A stretch of DNA of 64,000 bases from Delphinapterus leucas (lineage: Eukaryota > Chordata > Mammalia > Artiodactyla > Monodontidae): positions 6,881,671 through 6,945,670 of the forward strand of contig NW_022098031.1 in the NCBI RefSeq assembly GCF_002288925.2, in the 5' to 3' direction. Of the stretch, positions 1 through 10,870 are shown in pieces. The notes beneath the pieces are model-generated. The model saw nothing but the letters and a program-made list of their open reading frames with translations. It was not told the DNA's origin and did not search any database. The first letter of the stretch is position 1. Every line of letters starts with the position of its first letter. Made by a program: the position numbers and the translations under genes.

Positions 1-282
1 ATTGTATATTCCCAAACCATGATCCAGGTTTTTAAATCCAGTCCTTTCTGCTGCTTCCTTTCCAATGAATGGCATCATCATGCATTCAATTTATCAATCC
101 AGAAACCTTACCACAGTCTTCACTAACCTCTCTCACTCTATTCCTGTAATCAAGGCATCATTGTCTTTTTGATTGTGTCTCTTAAATACCTTCCAAATTT
201 ATCCATTGTTCTTTTTCACCACCTCTCTCATCCAAGTCTAAGGAGCCATTGTTTCTTACAAGGAATACTATAGAGACCTCTC
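1..282. other. Unassigned non-coding stretch
   Basis: AT-rich sequence with no repeat family or coding frame that I recognise. It leads into the TAGA tetranucleotide array. Confidence 0.5.
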
Positions 283-360
283 TAGATAGATGGATATATA
301 GATAGATAGGTAGATAGATAGGTAGGTAAATAGATAGATAGATAGATAGATAGATAGAGA
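283..360. repeat. (TAGA)n microsatellite
   Basis: Imperfect tandem TAGA units with TAGG interruptions near the left end and a purer run from about 331 to 356. The short minus-strand frame across it encodes only an artefactual Ile/Tyr/Leu/Ser repeat. It is probably length-variable between individuals. Confidence 0.95.
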
Positions 361-624
361 TAGGAATAGACAAGTGATAGATACACACAATATAGTACTT
401 GCATAGATACATAGATAGACCTTATTTCTCCATACTAAATAAAAATCTTTTTAAAAGGTAATGTTATTATGTTACCTTACCTTTCTCTCTTCTCTCTACC
501 TTCTTTCTCTTACACACACACACACACGTGTGTGCACATGTAACCTTTTCCTTAGTTCCATAATAGGGTACATTAGATTAATACTCAGAATTTTTCACTG
601 TTTTTCCATCCCCAATAGAGGATT
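361..624. other. Unassigned stretch with a short dinucleotide repeat
   Basis: No gene or named repeat is recognised. It holds a short (AC)n run at 512-527 that passes into GTGTGTG. Confidence 0.5.
512..534. repeat. (AC)n/(GT)n microsatellite
   Basis: Eight AC units followed directly by GTGTGTG give an alternating purine-pyrimidine tract of about 23 bp. Confidence 0.85.
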
Positions 625-995
625 GGAATATATTTCCCCACTCCTTGACTTTAGATCCAGCCATATGACTTGCTTTGGCCAATAGGTGAAACTGGAAGTG
701 GAAGGGATCCAGTTCCAAGACCAGGTCTTCAGAGGCCTCGGGATTTTCCATCTGACTTTTAGTGCCTCTGCCATCACTAAAAATAGTTGTCCAGGCTAGC
801 CCATGGCTAAAAGGAGAATAAGATACATGAGGAGCAGATCTAAACTGCCCCCCTCAAGCCCCGCTCCCCTGTCAAATTTTTGTTTTTTTTGTTTTTGTTT
901 TGTGAGCTAAAGAATCTTACCATTGTATGCTGCTGGGATCTTTGTGCTTGTTTGTTATGCAGAGTTATTGAGGTCAGTGCTAACTGATATTTATG
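625..995 (+). mobile_element. Ancient LTR-like repeat fragment (tentative)
   Basis: The block starting with 'gacttgctttggccaatagg' (about 669) and the end around 900-990, with 'gtgagctaaa' followed by 'gttatgcag', resemble the body and polyadenylation end of an old mammalian LTR of the MaLR/ERVL type. Heavily decayed, with a T-rich insertion near 880-900. I recall the family pattern but cannot name a subfamily. No coding part is present. Confidence 0.4.
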
Positions 996-1984
996 GTTTC
1001 TTTTCTTTCCAAATATGCAGTAAAATGTCTTAAACATGGCCAAAAAATCCTGTGTAGTTTGTCCCACTACTTCGTGTTTATCCTCCTTTCACACTAAGCT
1101 CCCTCTCTCTCCCTGTGTCCAGTAATGGTGGTTTTCTTCCAGTTCTGTGAACTTGCCAATAAGTTCTCATACTATAGAAACTTACACCTTGTTATGTTTC
1201 TTCTCCTTTTTTTACTTAGTTCCTTCTCATCCTTCAGAATGTCAGCTCAAGCACTAATTCTTCAGGATTAGCTTGACATAATTACTATTTGACTTTTGTT
1301 TGTGTGATTTTGTAGTTTGTTTCTACCACTGAACTTTGATAAAAACAGGACTGTTTAAGTGTTGAATGAAGTAATTAATGAAAGGGGATCCAAGCCTGAT
1401 AAGTCACATTCAAATGTCACATTAATTACGTTTTTGGACACTTGCTAGCCCATAGCATCGACAAAGTTTTTTTTTTTTTTGCAAATAGTTGCATATGTAG
1501 TAAAACAAATTATAAGTGGTATACAATAATTTTGACAAATGCATTTAGAGTTATCTTTTTCTCTTAACTCTAAACAAGTAAAAATTATACATTTCTGCAT
1601 CAGCTTCTCTTTAATACAATAAATCAGGCAAGTTGAGAATCCATTCAGCCTCTTGCTCTGCATGCACTTCCTTGGTGTTCTCCCCATGAGATGATTCACT
1701 TTATATCAAGAAAAATAGTAACTTCACTTCCAGCATCAACTTAAGGCTTTAGTATTTTCATTTAAATAATAATAGAAGTGAGTTACAAATTTATAGTTTT
1801 TCTTCTCACATTCCAGCCCAGGGAACCAAATCATTCCCTATATCACTGAACTGAACTTAAAAATGAGTTCTTTACACCATAATCAGCAGATTCAATATTT
1901 GAAATCCTGATGCAAAATTGTCCTTATTTAGAATTCAGTCAAGTTTTTTAACTACTTTTATCTCCTTCTCTTGTTCATACATAA
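996..1984. other. Unassigned non-coding stretch
   Basis: AT-rich, with a 14-base T run at 1467-1480 and no recognised element. The frame on the minus strand at 1445-1699 runs through the T tract and matches nothing I know. Confidence 0.5.
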
Positions 1985-2145
1985 TTGTTTCTGCAGATCT
2001 GTCTCCCTTACTAGCTTGTTAGCTCATCTTAAGGGTAAGAAGTACGTTTTATTAATCTGTGTACCCACCCACCCACTTCAGTTAAAAATATATCATAGTT
2101 TTAAACATGTAATAAATGATTAGTTTATATTTGTTGACATGTTAA
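1985..2145 (+). mobile_element. L2 LINE 3'-end fragment
   Basis: The order 'ctgtctccctta', 'gttagctcat', 'tttattaatctgtgtaccca' and then 'taataaatgattagt' follows the 3'UTR of the ancient mammalian L2 LINE. Diverged and missing the highly conserved middle, so moderate confidence only. Confidence 0.45.
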
Positions 2146-3287
2146 ACCTTATTAATTATAAGGAATTAGCTTTTGCAGTCATACCATGTTAGGGCCAGGA
2201 CAAAATGCTGGAATTATCTTCATTGCCTCTTTTCATTCCAGAAAATCATTCTACCACATTCAAAAATTTCTACTTATTTGAAGTCCATATAATATAATTT
2301 TTATACCTCCTTCTCTATTTTTGTCACTTTCTTCCACACACTCCCCAATTTTCTCAAGAACATTTTAGTCCCTTATTCACTGTTTACCCTATTACCCAAA
2401 CTCTTGGTAATATCCTGATGTATAAATCAACATTTTTATCTCAGAGTAGTTGTGTCATTTCAAAGCCAATGATCTTTATTTCCACCATAGCAAGAACCTA
2501 CCAATTTAGGCTGATTTGGGACAATTCCAGAAATTTTCTATAACAAAATTGATAATATCTCTCTTTGATGTTTTTGTCCATCCAGATGTTCAGTTGTTTC
2601 CATTCTTCCAGTGAACTTGCATTGTTTCCTCATCAGTCTTCTGGTCCCTCTATTTGTTTCCAGTCACTGCAGCCTATCATTCCCTCCTAGTTTTATAATC
2701 CTTTCAATTAATCCTAACTATTTTGATCCACTATTCCAAATATCCACTCCCCAGCATACTGGATACTCTTAATTCCTTGACTTTTTTGTTGTTGTTTGTT
2801 TGTCTGTTCCTATCTTGCTAGTTTAAATCCCTGGATAACTTTAAATATCTCTGTTGACTCCTCTTTCTGGAATACTATTGTTTACAAAAATAATGAAACT
2901 GATACTCTTGCCATCCCAGCCTCATTGTCTGGAAATGCTTGGCATGGTCATGGAGTGCTGAGAATCCGCTACAATAAATAAGTGTTGAAATAAATGGGGT
3001 GAAATCATCAAATACGTCAAATTTGATCAAAAGAGATTGAATCTCAGTCTTTAGATAATAGATACTCTTTGAAGTTATAAGAAAAAGACAGTGATATTGC
3101 TCAATCTGTTCTAGAGATTAGAAAGTTTTAATCATGATAATATAAAAAACAATTTAGTACAATGTAAATATATAGTAATATAAAATCAATGGTATACAGG
3201 ACATGAAGATGATAAAAATAAACTTTATATTGGGTAGAAGCTAAATATTTTTAAGGGACTATGGTAAAGCTATTCCTTAGTTGTGGT
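2146..3287. other. Unassigned non-coding stretch
   Basis: No gene or repeat recognised. A T-rich patch at about 2783-2808 is made of TTG/TTTG units. The 61-codon frame at 2796-2981 has no family resemblance. Confidence 0.45.
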
Positions 3288-3465
3288 TCCCAAACTTGAC
3301 TATTTATGATAATCATCTGTGAGACGTTTTTAAAGTGCTGAGACCACAGATCCATCCTTGAGGTTATAATTCTCTAGATCTGCAGTGAGGATGAGGAATC
3401 TCCATTTTTCATAAGCATCACTAATCACTGTGATGTGTGTGCAAGTCTGGGAATCATTACCTTAT
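3288..3465. mobile_element. hAT-Charlie-type nonautonomous DNA transposon relic
   Basis: The left end 'gtggttcccaaact' and the right end 'gtctgggaatcatta' are imperfect inverted copies of the CAGTGGTTCTCAA-type terminus of MER5/MER20-like elements. The interior ('gataatcatctgtgagacg...', 'gaggatgaggaatctcc') fits this group. Subfamily not assigned. Confidence 0.5.
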
Positions 3466-4125
3466 AGGAAGCAAAAGTCAGGTCACCTTTATTCCTCAAT
3501 ATGTGGAGTTCTACTTCTTTTTTATTTCTCATAATCAGTCATTTTAGGAGAAATGTCTAACCTAAGAGCATTTTCCTATTTATTCTGGTAGAAACCGTTT
3601 CTTGTAGGTTGAAAAAGCAGTCCCCTATGGGCCACATTTCCCTCAGACAGAGATGTTTTGCATTGTCTTGCTGTCAGTCACTCTTTCAGTAGTAATCACC
3701 TATCAATTTCACCTCTCCTGTCAAGTGATTTTTATGGCATCTATGATTTATGTGGCAGAAACTGCATTCCAGAGCAAGGCATTGGCTTTGAACACTGTTT
3801 ATAGGACTAAGATCTATTTCAATACCTTGCTAGCAATGATTACTCTAAATGCTGTTGGGAAGTAGTTTGAACGGCCTGAGTTTCAGTGGCAATTCACCCC
3901 ACATGATCATCAGACAAACTCAGCATGCTGTATTTCTTTTGCCAAAGGGGGTGAACAAATAAACATCTCCAAGTTCAAATGAATTTGGCTTATAATTCAA
4001 AATATACTAAATATTATTCTACCAATTATTAAATGAAAAGGAGAGATTTCAATGCATAGGGCATCAATAATGGTATAATATGATTTTTTTTCAGTCATTA
4101 AAATCTGACCTTATTATCACTTAAT
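3466..4125. other. Unassigned non-coding stretch
   Basis: No recognised element. The 70-codon plus-strand frame at 3653-3865 has no domain that I can identify. Confidence 0.45.
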
Positions 4126-4140
4126 AAAAATATGCACTCA
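4126..4140. repeat. Target-site duplication, left copy
   Basis: AAAAATATGCACTCA here is repeated as AAAAATATGTACTCA at 4326-4340 (one mismatch). The pair brackets the L1 tail. Confidence 0.9.
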
Positions 4141-4325
4141 GCACAGGGAGATCAGCTAGGTTGTTTGTGACCACCTAGAGGGGTGGGATAGGGAGGGTGG
4201 GAGGGAGGGAGACGCAAGAGGGAAGAGATATGGGAACATATGTATATGTAAAACTGATTCACTTTGTTATAAAGCAGAAAATAACACGCCATTGTAAAGC
4301 AATTATACTCCAATAAAGATGTTAA
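4141..4325 (+). mobile_element. 5'-truncated L1, 3'UTR only
   Basis: About 185 bp of L1 3'UTR in plus orientation, from 'gcacagggagatcagctagg' to 'ccaataaagatgtta'. It matches the reverse complement of the 3' ends of the two large L1 copies at 26.4 and 51.2 kb. It is flanked by a 15-bp TSD, so this is a single severely 5'-truncated insertion. It is the only recent L1 in the window on the plus strand. Confidence 0.93.
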
Positions 4326-4512
4326 AAAAATATGTACTCACCTCTGCAATGATATTTTAAACCTAAAGTCATAAATAAATTAATGTGACTTGGATATTTT
4401 GGTCACTAGTGATTTGAAAAGCAAATTTACTTAGACCTAAAAAACAAGTTTCATTTCATCATAAATTAGCTTTCTGGTGGTCCCATCAGCAAAATTAAAA
4501 TGCCTAGTTTGG

Positions 4513-4851
4513 GGCTTCCCTGGTAGCACAGTTGTAAAGAATCTTCCTGCCAATGCAGGGGACACAAGTTCAAACCCTGGTCTTGGAAGATCCCACATGC
4601 CATGGAGCAACTAAACCTGTGCACTACAACTGCTGAGCCTGCGCTGGAGAGCCTGCGAGCCATAACTACTGAGCCTGCATGCCACAACTACTGAAACCTG
4701 TGTGCCTAGAGCCTGTGCTCCGCAACAAGAGAAGCCACCACAATGAGAAACCCATGCTCTGCAACGAAGAGTAGCCCCCTCTCACCACAGCTAGAGAAAG
4801 CCTGCACGCAGCAACGAAGACCCAACACAGCCAAAAAAAAAAAAAAAAAAA
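4513..4851 (+). mobile_element. CHR-type SINE, long older form
   Basis: Begins with the CHR head GGCTTCCCTGGTAGCACAG (tRNA-Glu-derived part with RNA polymerase III A/B-box-like sequence, including 'gttcaaaccctgg') and ends in an 18-19-base A tail. At ~340 bp it is ~135 bp longer than the other copies, carrying further degenerate 'tgcgccaca/gcaacaagag' modules. GCCTAGTTTGG is duplicated exactly at 4502-4512 and 4852-4862. More diverged than the short copies, so likely an older subfamily. Confidence 0.93.
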
Positions 4852-4862
4852 GCCTAGTTTGG

Positions 4863-6038
4863 CGGTGCTTGCCACACCAATACCAACAATTCTCCCTGGT
4901 TCCTTCCCTTGAATTACTCAATAAATAATAAAAAATATTTTCATGTTCTTTTCTGACCTAACATACCTGAAGGAAACCAATATACTCATATTAAAACTGT
5001 ATAATTTTCAAGGTGAGGGGATTTAAGTATTACTCAGTATATCCTGAATTGCTTTAAATCCATCTCCATATCCAAAATTTTGCTACATTATATTATTAAT
5101 TTCTTCCTGAGGCATGCTCCCCTATTCTTGTCTTGAGAATTATTTAATAGAGCCAGCAAATGCTAAAATATAAACAATATCATTTAATAAAAATTAATAA
5201 ACAATACCAAGTATTAAAATATTTCTAGAACTATCATCTTTTTCTTTTGCAAAAAGTTATTATAATGTAGTTTTTGATGTAGTATTTCAATTTATATTGC
5301 CGTACCTTACAAGGCCTGTTTACTGGTCTTGGGGAGGGCTGGGGTGGCTGGTAATCTAACCACTCTACCTGAGTAGAATATGTCACTTTATCAAAACCAT
5401 GGCCATGTGAGCCACGCTTAGAGCTGAAGAAATGTCAATCATTGCACCTTATCTCAATAACATTGGAGGACATCTAAGCATACTGTCCAGAGAAATTCTT
5501 ATTAAAAACTCTGTCTTTTTCTAAAGTTGCTGAGAGCCTCTCACCCTCAGTTGAGCTCACTTTCCCATATCTCTTCGCAATTTCTTTCTCTAACTTATTG
5601 CTATGCCCTCTGCTATGCTGGAGGGGAAAACAGTTCATCCTTCACTCTGTCCATTTTCCTGTGATAATCTGAGTTGCCTTTGTCCTTTCTACCATTTTGC
5701 CCTACCACAATCCTCATCCTGCAAGTATGGGGAACCAACTTGGTTGGTTCTGCTCACTCAGAACCTCAGTGAGCAAAGAGAGGAGAAAGACTGAGAAGTG
5801 CATTAAGAATTTTTGACCCTTTTCACAAAAATATGCAAGCAGAAATAGTACAGTTAAATCTTGAGCTTGAAATGCTGGACATCTTAAAAGAAGGGAAGAA
5901 TTGCTTTCAAAAATATTGAATGCACTTGATAAAATATAAAGTATGTAAGTAAAAATAAAAGTAATATTATGGTTGCCTATAGAGGACAATGTATTTTATA
6001 TTGTAAGGTTTATATATGTTTCTCATCAAACTCATTTT
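4863..6038. other. Unassigned non-coding stretch
   Basis: No gene or repeat that I can support. Frames of 63 and 91 codons around 5603-5989 overlap on opposite strands and show no family features. Confidence 0.45.
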
Positions 6039-6131
6039 ATACATATATATGTATACATATATAATATTTTATTTATATATTATATATTTATGTATAAGTA
6101 TATGATATTATATATGATTTTTATATATAGT
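6039..6131. repeat. AT-rich low-complexity tract
   Basis: Degenerate TATA/ATAC/TTTATA units over ~90 bp with almost no G or C. Behaves as an imperfect (TA)n microsatellite. Confidence 0.85.
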
Positions 6132-6537
6132 TAGTTACCATATAGTAAACCCCCAAATAGATCGAGTTTCAAAAGAAGACAGCTGTTGGTGACCATATAT
6201 CTCAGTCATAATGGAGCAACCATCTGCCTGTCTTGTTCCACCAAAATTTCTGAAATTTTTACATGGACTTACTTAGCCTTAGTTGTTTAAGGTTGGCATC
6301 TAATAAATTATTGAAAAAGAGAGAGAAAACGATATATACAGAGAGAGATTTCCTAAGAAGTTCTGCTGGGCCTCAAGTTTATAGTCTACCTAAATGTTCA
6401 AAAGATGGCTCGTATTTAAAGAAGTACCATTCTTAAGTTTTATTCGAAAGATGAAACTTAAAAGCTGCAGGTAGAACTAAAAAATGTTACAACTGTTAAC
6501 ACTCTCCTGTTTTGTTTTGTTTTTTCAAATTATCTTT
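6132..6537. other. Unassigned non-coding stretch
   Basis: Nothing recognised beyond short GA-rich patches near 6317-6347. Confidence 0.45.
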
Positions 6538-6552
6538 AAATTCCACTCATTA

Positions 6553-6752
6553 GGGCTTCCCTGGTGGCGCAGTGGTTGAGAGTCCGCCTGCCGATGCAGG
6601 GGACACGGGTTCGTGCCCCGGTCCGGGAAGATCCCACATGCTGCGGAGCGGCTGGGCCCGTGAGCCATGGCCGCTGAGACTGCGCGTCCGGAGCCTGTGC
6701 TCCGCAACGGGAGAGGCCACAACAGTGAGAGGCCCGCGTACCGAAAAAAAAA
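6553..6752 (+). mobile_element. CHR-type SINE (~200-bp form)
   Basis: Near-consensus head-to-tail copy ending in an A run. TSD AAATTCCACTCATTA at 6538-6552 and AAATTCCACCCATTA at 6753-6767 (one mismatch). Still CpG-rich, so fairly young. It forms an inverted pair with the SINE at 6961-7153. Confidence 0.96.
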
Positions 6753-6960
6753 AAATTCCACCCATTAACTGAAAAATCAATCAAGATGAAGCATGAACAT
6801 ATAATTCATTCATTTTTGTTTAACATGACTCCTTGCTAGAAATTTCTAGATCTGAGAATTAAAGTGAAACCATTATGTGGGAGGAAGGAATATAAATGGA
6901 AACGAATAAGAAAATATAGACAGCAATGACAGTCTAAGGCATGGTACTAATGATTCCAAT

Positions 6961-7153
6961 ATCGGTATGTGGGCCTCTCACTGTTCTGGCCTCTCGCGTT
7001 GCGGAGCACAGGCTCCAGACGCGCAGGCTCAACGGCCATGACTCACCGGCCCAGCCGCTCCGCGGCATGTGAGGTCTTCCCGGACCGGGGCACGAACCCG
7101 TGTCCCCTGCTTCGACAGGCGGACTCTCAACCCCTGCGCCACCAGGGAAGCCC
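6961..7153 (-). mobile_element. CHR-type SINE with no A tail
   Basis: Minus-strand copy with its head at 7153 ('ccagggaagccc'). ATGATTCCAAT is duplicated exactly at 6950-6960 and 7154-7164. The 3' end stops after ACCGAT with essentially no poly(A), unlike every other copy here. The tail has contracted or been lost. Confidence 0.95.
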
Positions 7154-7164
7154 ATGATTCCAAT

Positions 7165-9140
7165 TTTAATTTTTATTTCTTTAGAGATAGTCTTCATCAT
7201 ACATCTAAATAGCTTCAAGCCAAAGCCACAAAGATTATTTAAGTATCAGAAAGTATCCGATATAGTATTTAAAATCATGTGATTATATTCTGATCTACTG
7301 ATTTAGCCCTGGGATACCCAGTCTGTCACTCCATTAGTGATTACTGGTATTGTTAATTAGCAATTCTCCCTTGAAGTGATCCTTAGAGATTACAAGAATC
7401 AGCAATGCAGCCCAAGTTATTTCTGCTAACTTATTCTATAGGTGTTACTTCTTTTATTTTATACAAAGTTTTCCATAGCCACATGCCTTGGAAAAGACTA
7501 ATTAAAATCATTGAAGGAAATATGATCAGCCAGATGAGGTAGAAAATAAATCTAGGGAAAAATCATTTAATACTTGCTGCATTTTTGTAATCAAATGCTT
7601 TTCTTAGATGCTGCAAATATATTTCACTAGAAATTATTAAGCAGAGGTAGTGTGATTTTCTCCATTTTACTTTCATGTATAATATGTTTAAATGTTCAAT
7701 AAATAAAATAAAAATCACATATATTAAGTAGGAAAAAACTAACAAGGCTTTATTCTAGATAGTAGGATGTACATAAAGAAGTAAGATGTATATTTAGTAG
7801 GCTGAGTAGCTTGCTCTAAATCAAGGTGATTACCAGAATTATTTCCAGGCAACAGAGATCCACAGGAGGGAAGAGTGTGGCCAGGTTAGGCCTTGATATC
7901 TGTCTAATAAGCCTAAGATCAAAAAACATATATTCCATTTATAAAGACAACGTGACTAGTACTTCCAAATAGTGAATCATAACTCAGCAAGCTTCCTCAA
8001 AATGTGTCTCTTTATGGAAAGCATAATCCCAAAACTAAAAATCTGGAAATCAGAATAGGTGATTCTCTTTAAAAATTATATCCACACTTAATTTTAGTCA
8101 GCGTTTATGTCTTGTATAGTTTCTGGAACCTGAAATTACATTTTTCCTCACTTTAGAAGGGAGATGGAAATTAATGATTTTTAAAGTGATTACCCTTATT
8201 TAACTAAACTATGCTACTAAAAGTATAATTTTCAATCACACACACACACATACAATTACATATTCAGAATCCTGGAGCTTTTGTACCAGTTATTATTGGA
8301 GAGAAGCCTCAAAAGTATCATAATGATGCAACTATTTTTCATTTTATATAATTTTCTTTTAAATTATATTCAGTTTCTAAAATCTGTTTTGTTGGGTTTT
8401 TTTAAAGCAACAATTTTCAAAGTGCTCTCTTCTTACGTTATGGATTTAGTTCTTCATTTTTATCTTTGAATATTTCAAACATTTATTTTAAAGTTTCTTT
8501 CAGATTGCTTTGTTAGCACCAGCTTATCACTTGTGAATGCTCCAGTGACTTATTCTCAAGACAGTAATACCATCTTGTGATCTGGAATTTTTGCCAGTTC
8601 ATCCTCAGAAGAACAGCCTCTTAAGCATTTCTACATACATTAGCCCTGGAAGGCCAAGGTGATCTTATGACGTTATTTTGCAGTTACTAAAGGCCGTACA
8701 GAGCATAAGTATATATTTTTAGGTGTATACAAGGGAGAATATTTCTAAATTGAATGGAAGAAACAGAAACACTGAAGTTATGGAGACTCACCTGGAGGCA
8801 TGTGGCTAGTCTGTAGAACTTCTGAAATGAGTTTGTGATTAAATTTCCTACATTCAACAGGAGCATTTCTTTGCATGTGTGGGGATCAGGTAGGAGTTCA
8901 CAGTAGGACTAACTTTAATGATCTTAGTGGTTTGACCAAATATCTGAAATATTTTTCAAGGCACTACATCTTCTCAATTTCTGCATTCTTGGAAGTGTAT
9001 GTATGTGTTCTGAAAGATGCAGTTACAGTTTTTTTTCTCAATATACTTAAAGGATAACAGGGAAATATCCTCCCTCAAGTCACATGAGGAAACAGAGAAC
9101 AATTTGAATTAAGATATTACTGAATATCACAATACTTAAA
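7165..9140. other. Unassigned non-coding stretch
   Basis: Nearly 2 kb of AT-rich sequence with no gene or repeat recognised. A short (CA)n lies near 8237-8252. Short frames (60-62 codons) show no family features. Confidence 0.45.
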
Positions 9141-9272
9141 ATAATGGCCTATGGAGTCAGAGACTTGGGTTTGTCACCTGTAAGCTATGTGATGGGCAAG
9201 TTACTAAATTTATCAGTAGAATTATATGTAAAATGAGAGCAATTATAACTTCCTTATTAGGCTATTGCATAA
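9141..9272 (+). mobile_element. MIR SINE relic
   Basis: The order 'atggagtcagagacttggg', 'agctatgtgatgggcaagtta', 'gtaaaatgagagcaattata' follows the MIR core and tRNA-derived region. Diverged and lacking the 3' end. The adjoining LTR begins a few bases further on. Confidence 0.65.
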
Positions 9273-9278
9273 TTTCTT

Positions 9279-9902
9279 TGTATTACTCTGGGTTCTCCAG
9301 AGAAACAGAACCAATAGGACCTCTCTCATATAGATATATGGATATAGATATAGATAGATATAGATATAGATATATTGCTATCTATCTAGAATCTATCTAT
9401 CTATCTATCTATCGAAGAGATAATACTTATTTTGAGGAATTCACTCACACAGTTCTAAAGGCTGGCCATTCAAAATATATAGGGCTGGCTGGCAGGCTGT
9501 AGACTGTGGTAAGAGTTGATATGGCAGTCTTGAGTCTGAATTTTGCAGGGCAGCAAGCTGGAAACGAGGCAGGATTTCTGTGTTATAGTCATAAAGACAA
9601 TCCCTCTAAGGGTGCTGAGGGAGAATCTGTTCAGTTCCTCTCCCCTAGATTCTGCTGGTTTTCTGGCAATTTTTAGTATTCCTTGGCTTGTACTTCTCTG
9701 CTTTTGTCTTCACATGGCATTCTCTCTGTATCCTATTTTATTTTTATAAGAACACATTTGTATTGGAATTAGGGCCCATCTTAATGACCCTTTCTAAACT
9801 AATTACATCTGCAACAGCCCTATTTCCAAATAAGGTCACTTTCTCAGGTTCTAGCAGTTAGGGCTATAAGATATGAATTTGGGGTGTCCACAATTTAACT
9901 CA
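9279..9902 (-). mobile_element. Solo LTR of ERVL/MaLR type, apparently composite
   Basis: Read on the minus strand it starts TGAGTTAAATTGTGG at 9902 and ends ...CTCTGGAGAACCCAGAGTAATACA at 9279, so both TG and CA termini are present. The 5' half ('gaccttatttggaaatagg', 'agagagaatgccatgtgaag') is MLT1-like. The 3' half, from about 9600 down, with the tetranucleotide tract and the 'attggttctgtttctctgg' end, is MLT2-like. No internal viral genes are present. A 5-bp TSD is not evident. Confidence 0.65.
9330..9413. repeat. (TAGA)n/(TATC)n microsatellite inside the LTR
   Basis: GATATA/TAGATA units switch to TATC units, meeting around 9381-9391. MLT2-type LTRs are known to carry such a tract near their 3' end. 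Confidence 0.9.
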
Positions 9903-10654
9903 TAGTATCCCTGTAACAGAAACCACTCAGTAAATGATAGGTACTGTTTTTGAACATGATCAAGTATTTAAGGAAGACTGAAGTTAGAGTTCTTTAAGAA
10001 AATAATATATAGATTAAGAACTTGAGCCAATTCAAGGAAAGAATGCTTATTGGCCTCTTATTTCAAGATGTCAATAAATAAAATGATAAGATATGGTTCT
10101 TGCTAAAGGAGTACAGATTTAAAAATAAGAAGTTGTATTGGCTCTAGAAAAAGCTACTGATAAATTGGAAAAAACAGAAATTATAGGAGAAGAAAATATA
10201 TAGATTTTGAGAATATTTTAGCTCCTAATCTATGAGTTCACAGATTTATAGTTTCCTTCAAGAGGATAATATAATTTTGAAAGTCTTCAGAAGCATATCC
10301 TAAAGAATATTGCTTGAAAAGCTCACGAAGAAAAGGTATGAATTTCCCCGTGCAGAGAAAAAACACCAAAGGGAAGGAAATGGGAGTAAATGTAAGTGTG
10401 TAGGATGGCTGTACTCCTTGTAAAAGAATTCTAGTGTTATGTTACTAACAGATTATGCTGATTTCTTGCAGGAATTCCACTTTTTCCCCACATTAAAGGG
10501 AAAAAAAGTGCTGCATGATCAAATCCAGTCTCACAACATTCTGTTCAAAACTGTATTCTTTCTTTTTGACTTTCATGTTTGGAAATACTACCCAATCCCA
10601 AGGTCCAAGAGCTCAGAAGTGATTTTATTTTCTCTTCTTATGTGTGTCTGAAGG
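9903..10654. other. Unassigned non-coding stretch
   Basis: No recognised repeat or gene. A 70-codon frame at 10439-10651 resembles no family. Confidence 0.45.
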
Positions 10655-10870
10655 TCAATAATACCTAATATGTGGGATGCCTTCTCCATCTCAGTAACGT
10701 CCGTTGAAATTCCATCTTTCAAGGCCAACTGTCAGAAATGCTGTTGGATTACCACTGTCCAACCACTAGATTTCCTACTAGGTCCCGATTCATACTGAAT
10801 GTTGGTTTTCACTGTCTTGCAATTTTCTGATATTATTTATAATCTAATGTATTTTTACTTTGAACCCTTG
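10655..10870 (+). mobile_element. L2 LINE 3' fragment (tentative)
   Basis: 'gccttctccatctcag', 'gaaattccatctttcaaggcc' and the following T-rich part follow the 3' region of L2 (text of the form 'cttcaaggcccagctcaaatg'). Heavily diverged. Confidence 0.4.

Noticed and set aside
182..412. Regularly spaced short repeats that could suggest a CRISPR-like array.
   Set aside because: A simple TAGA microsatellite in a vertebrate genome, with no unique spacers.
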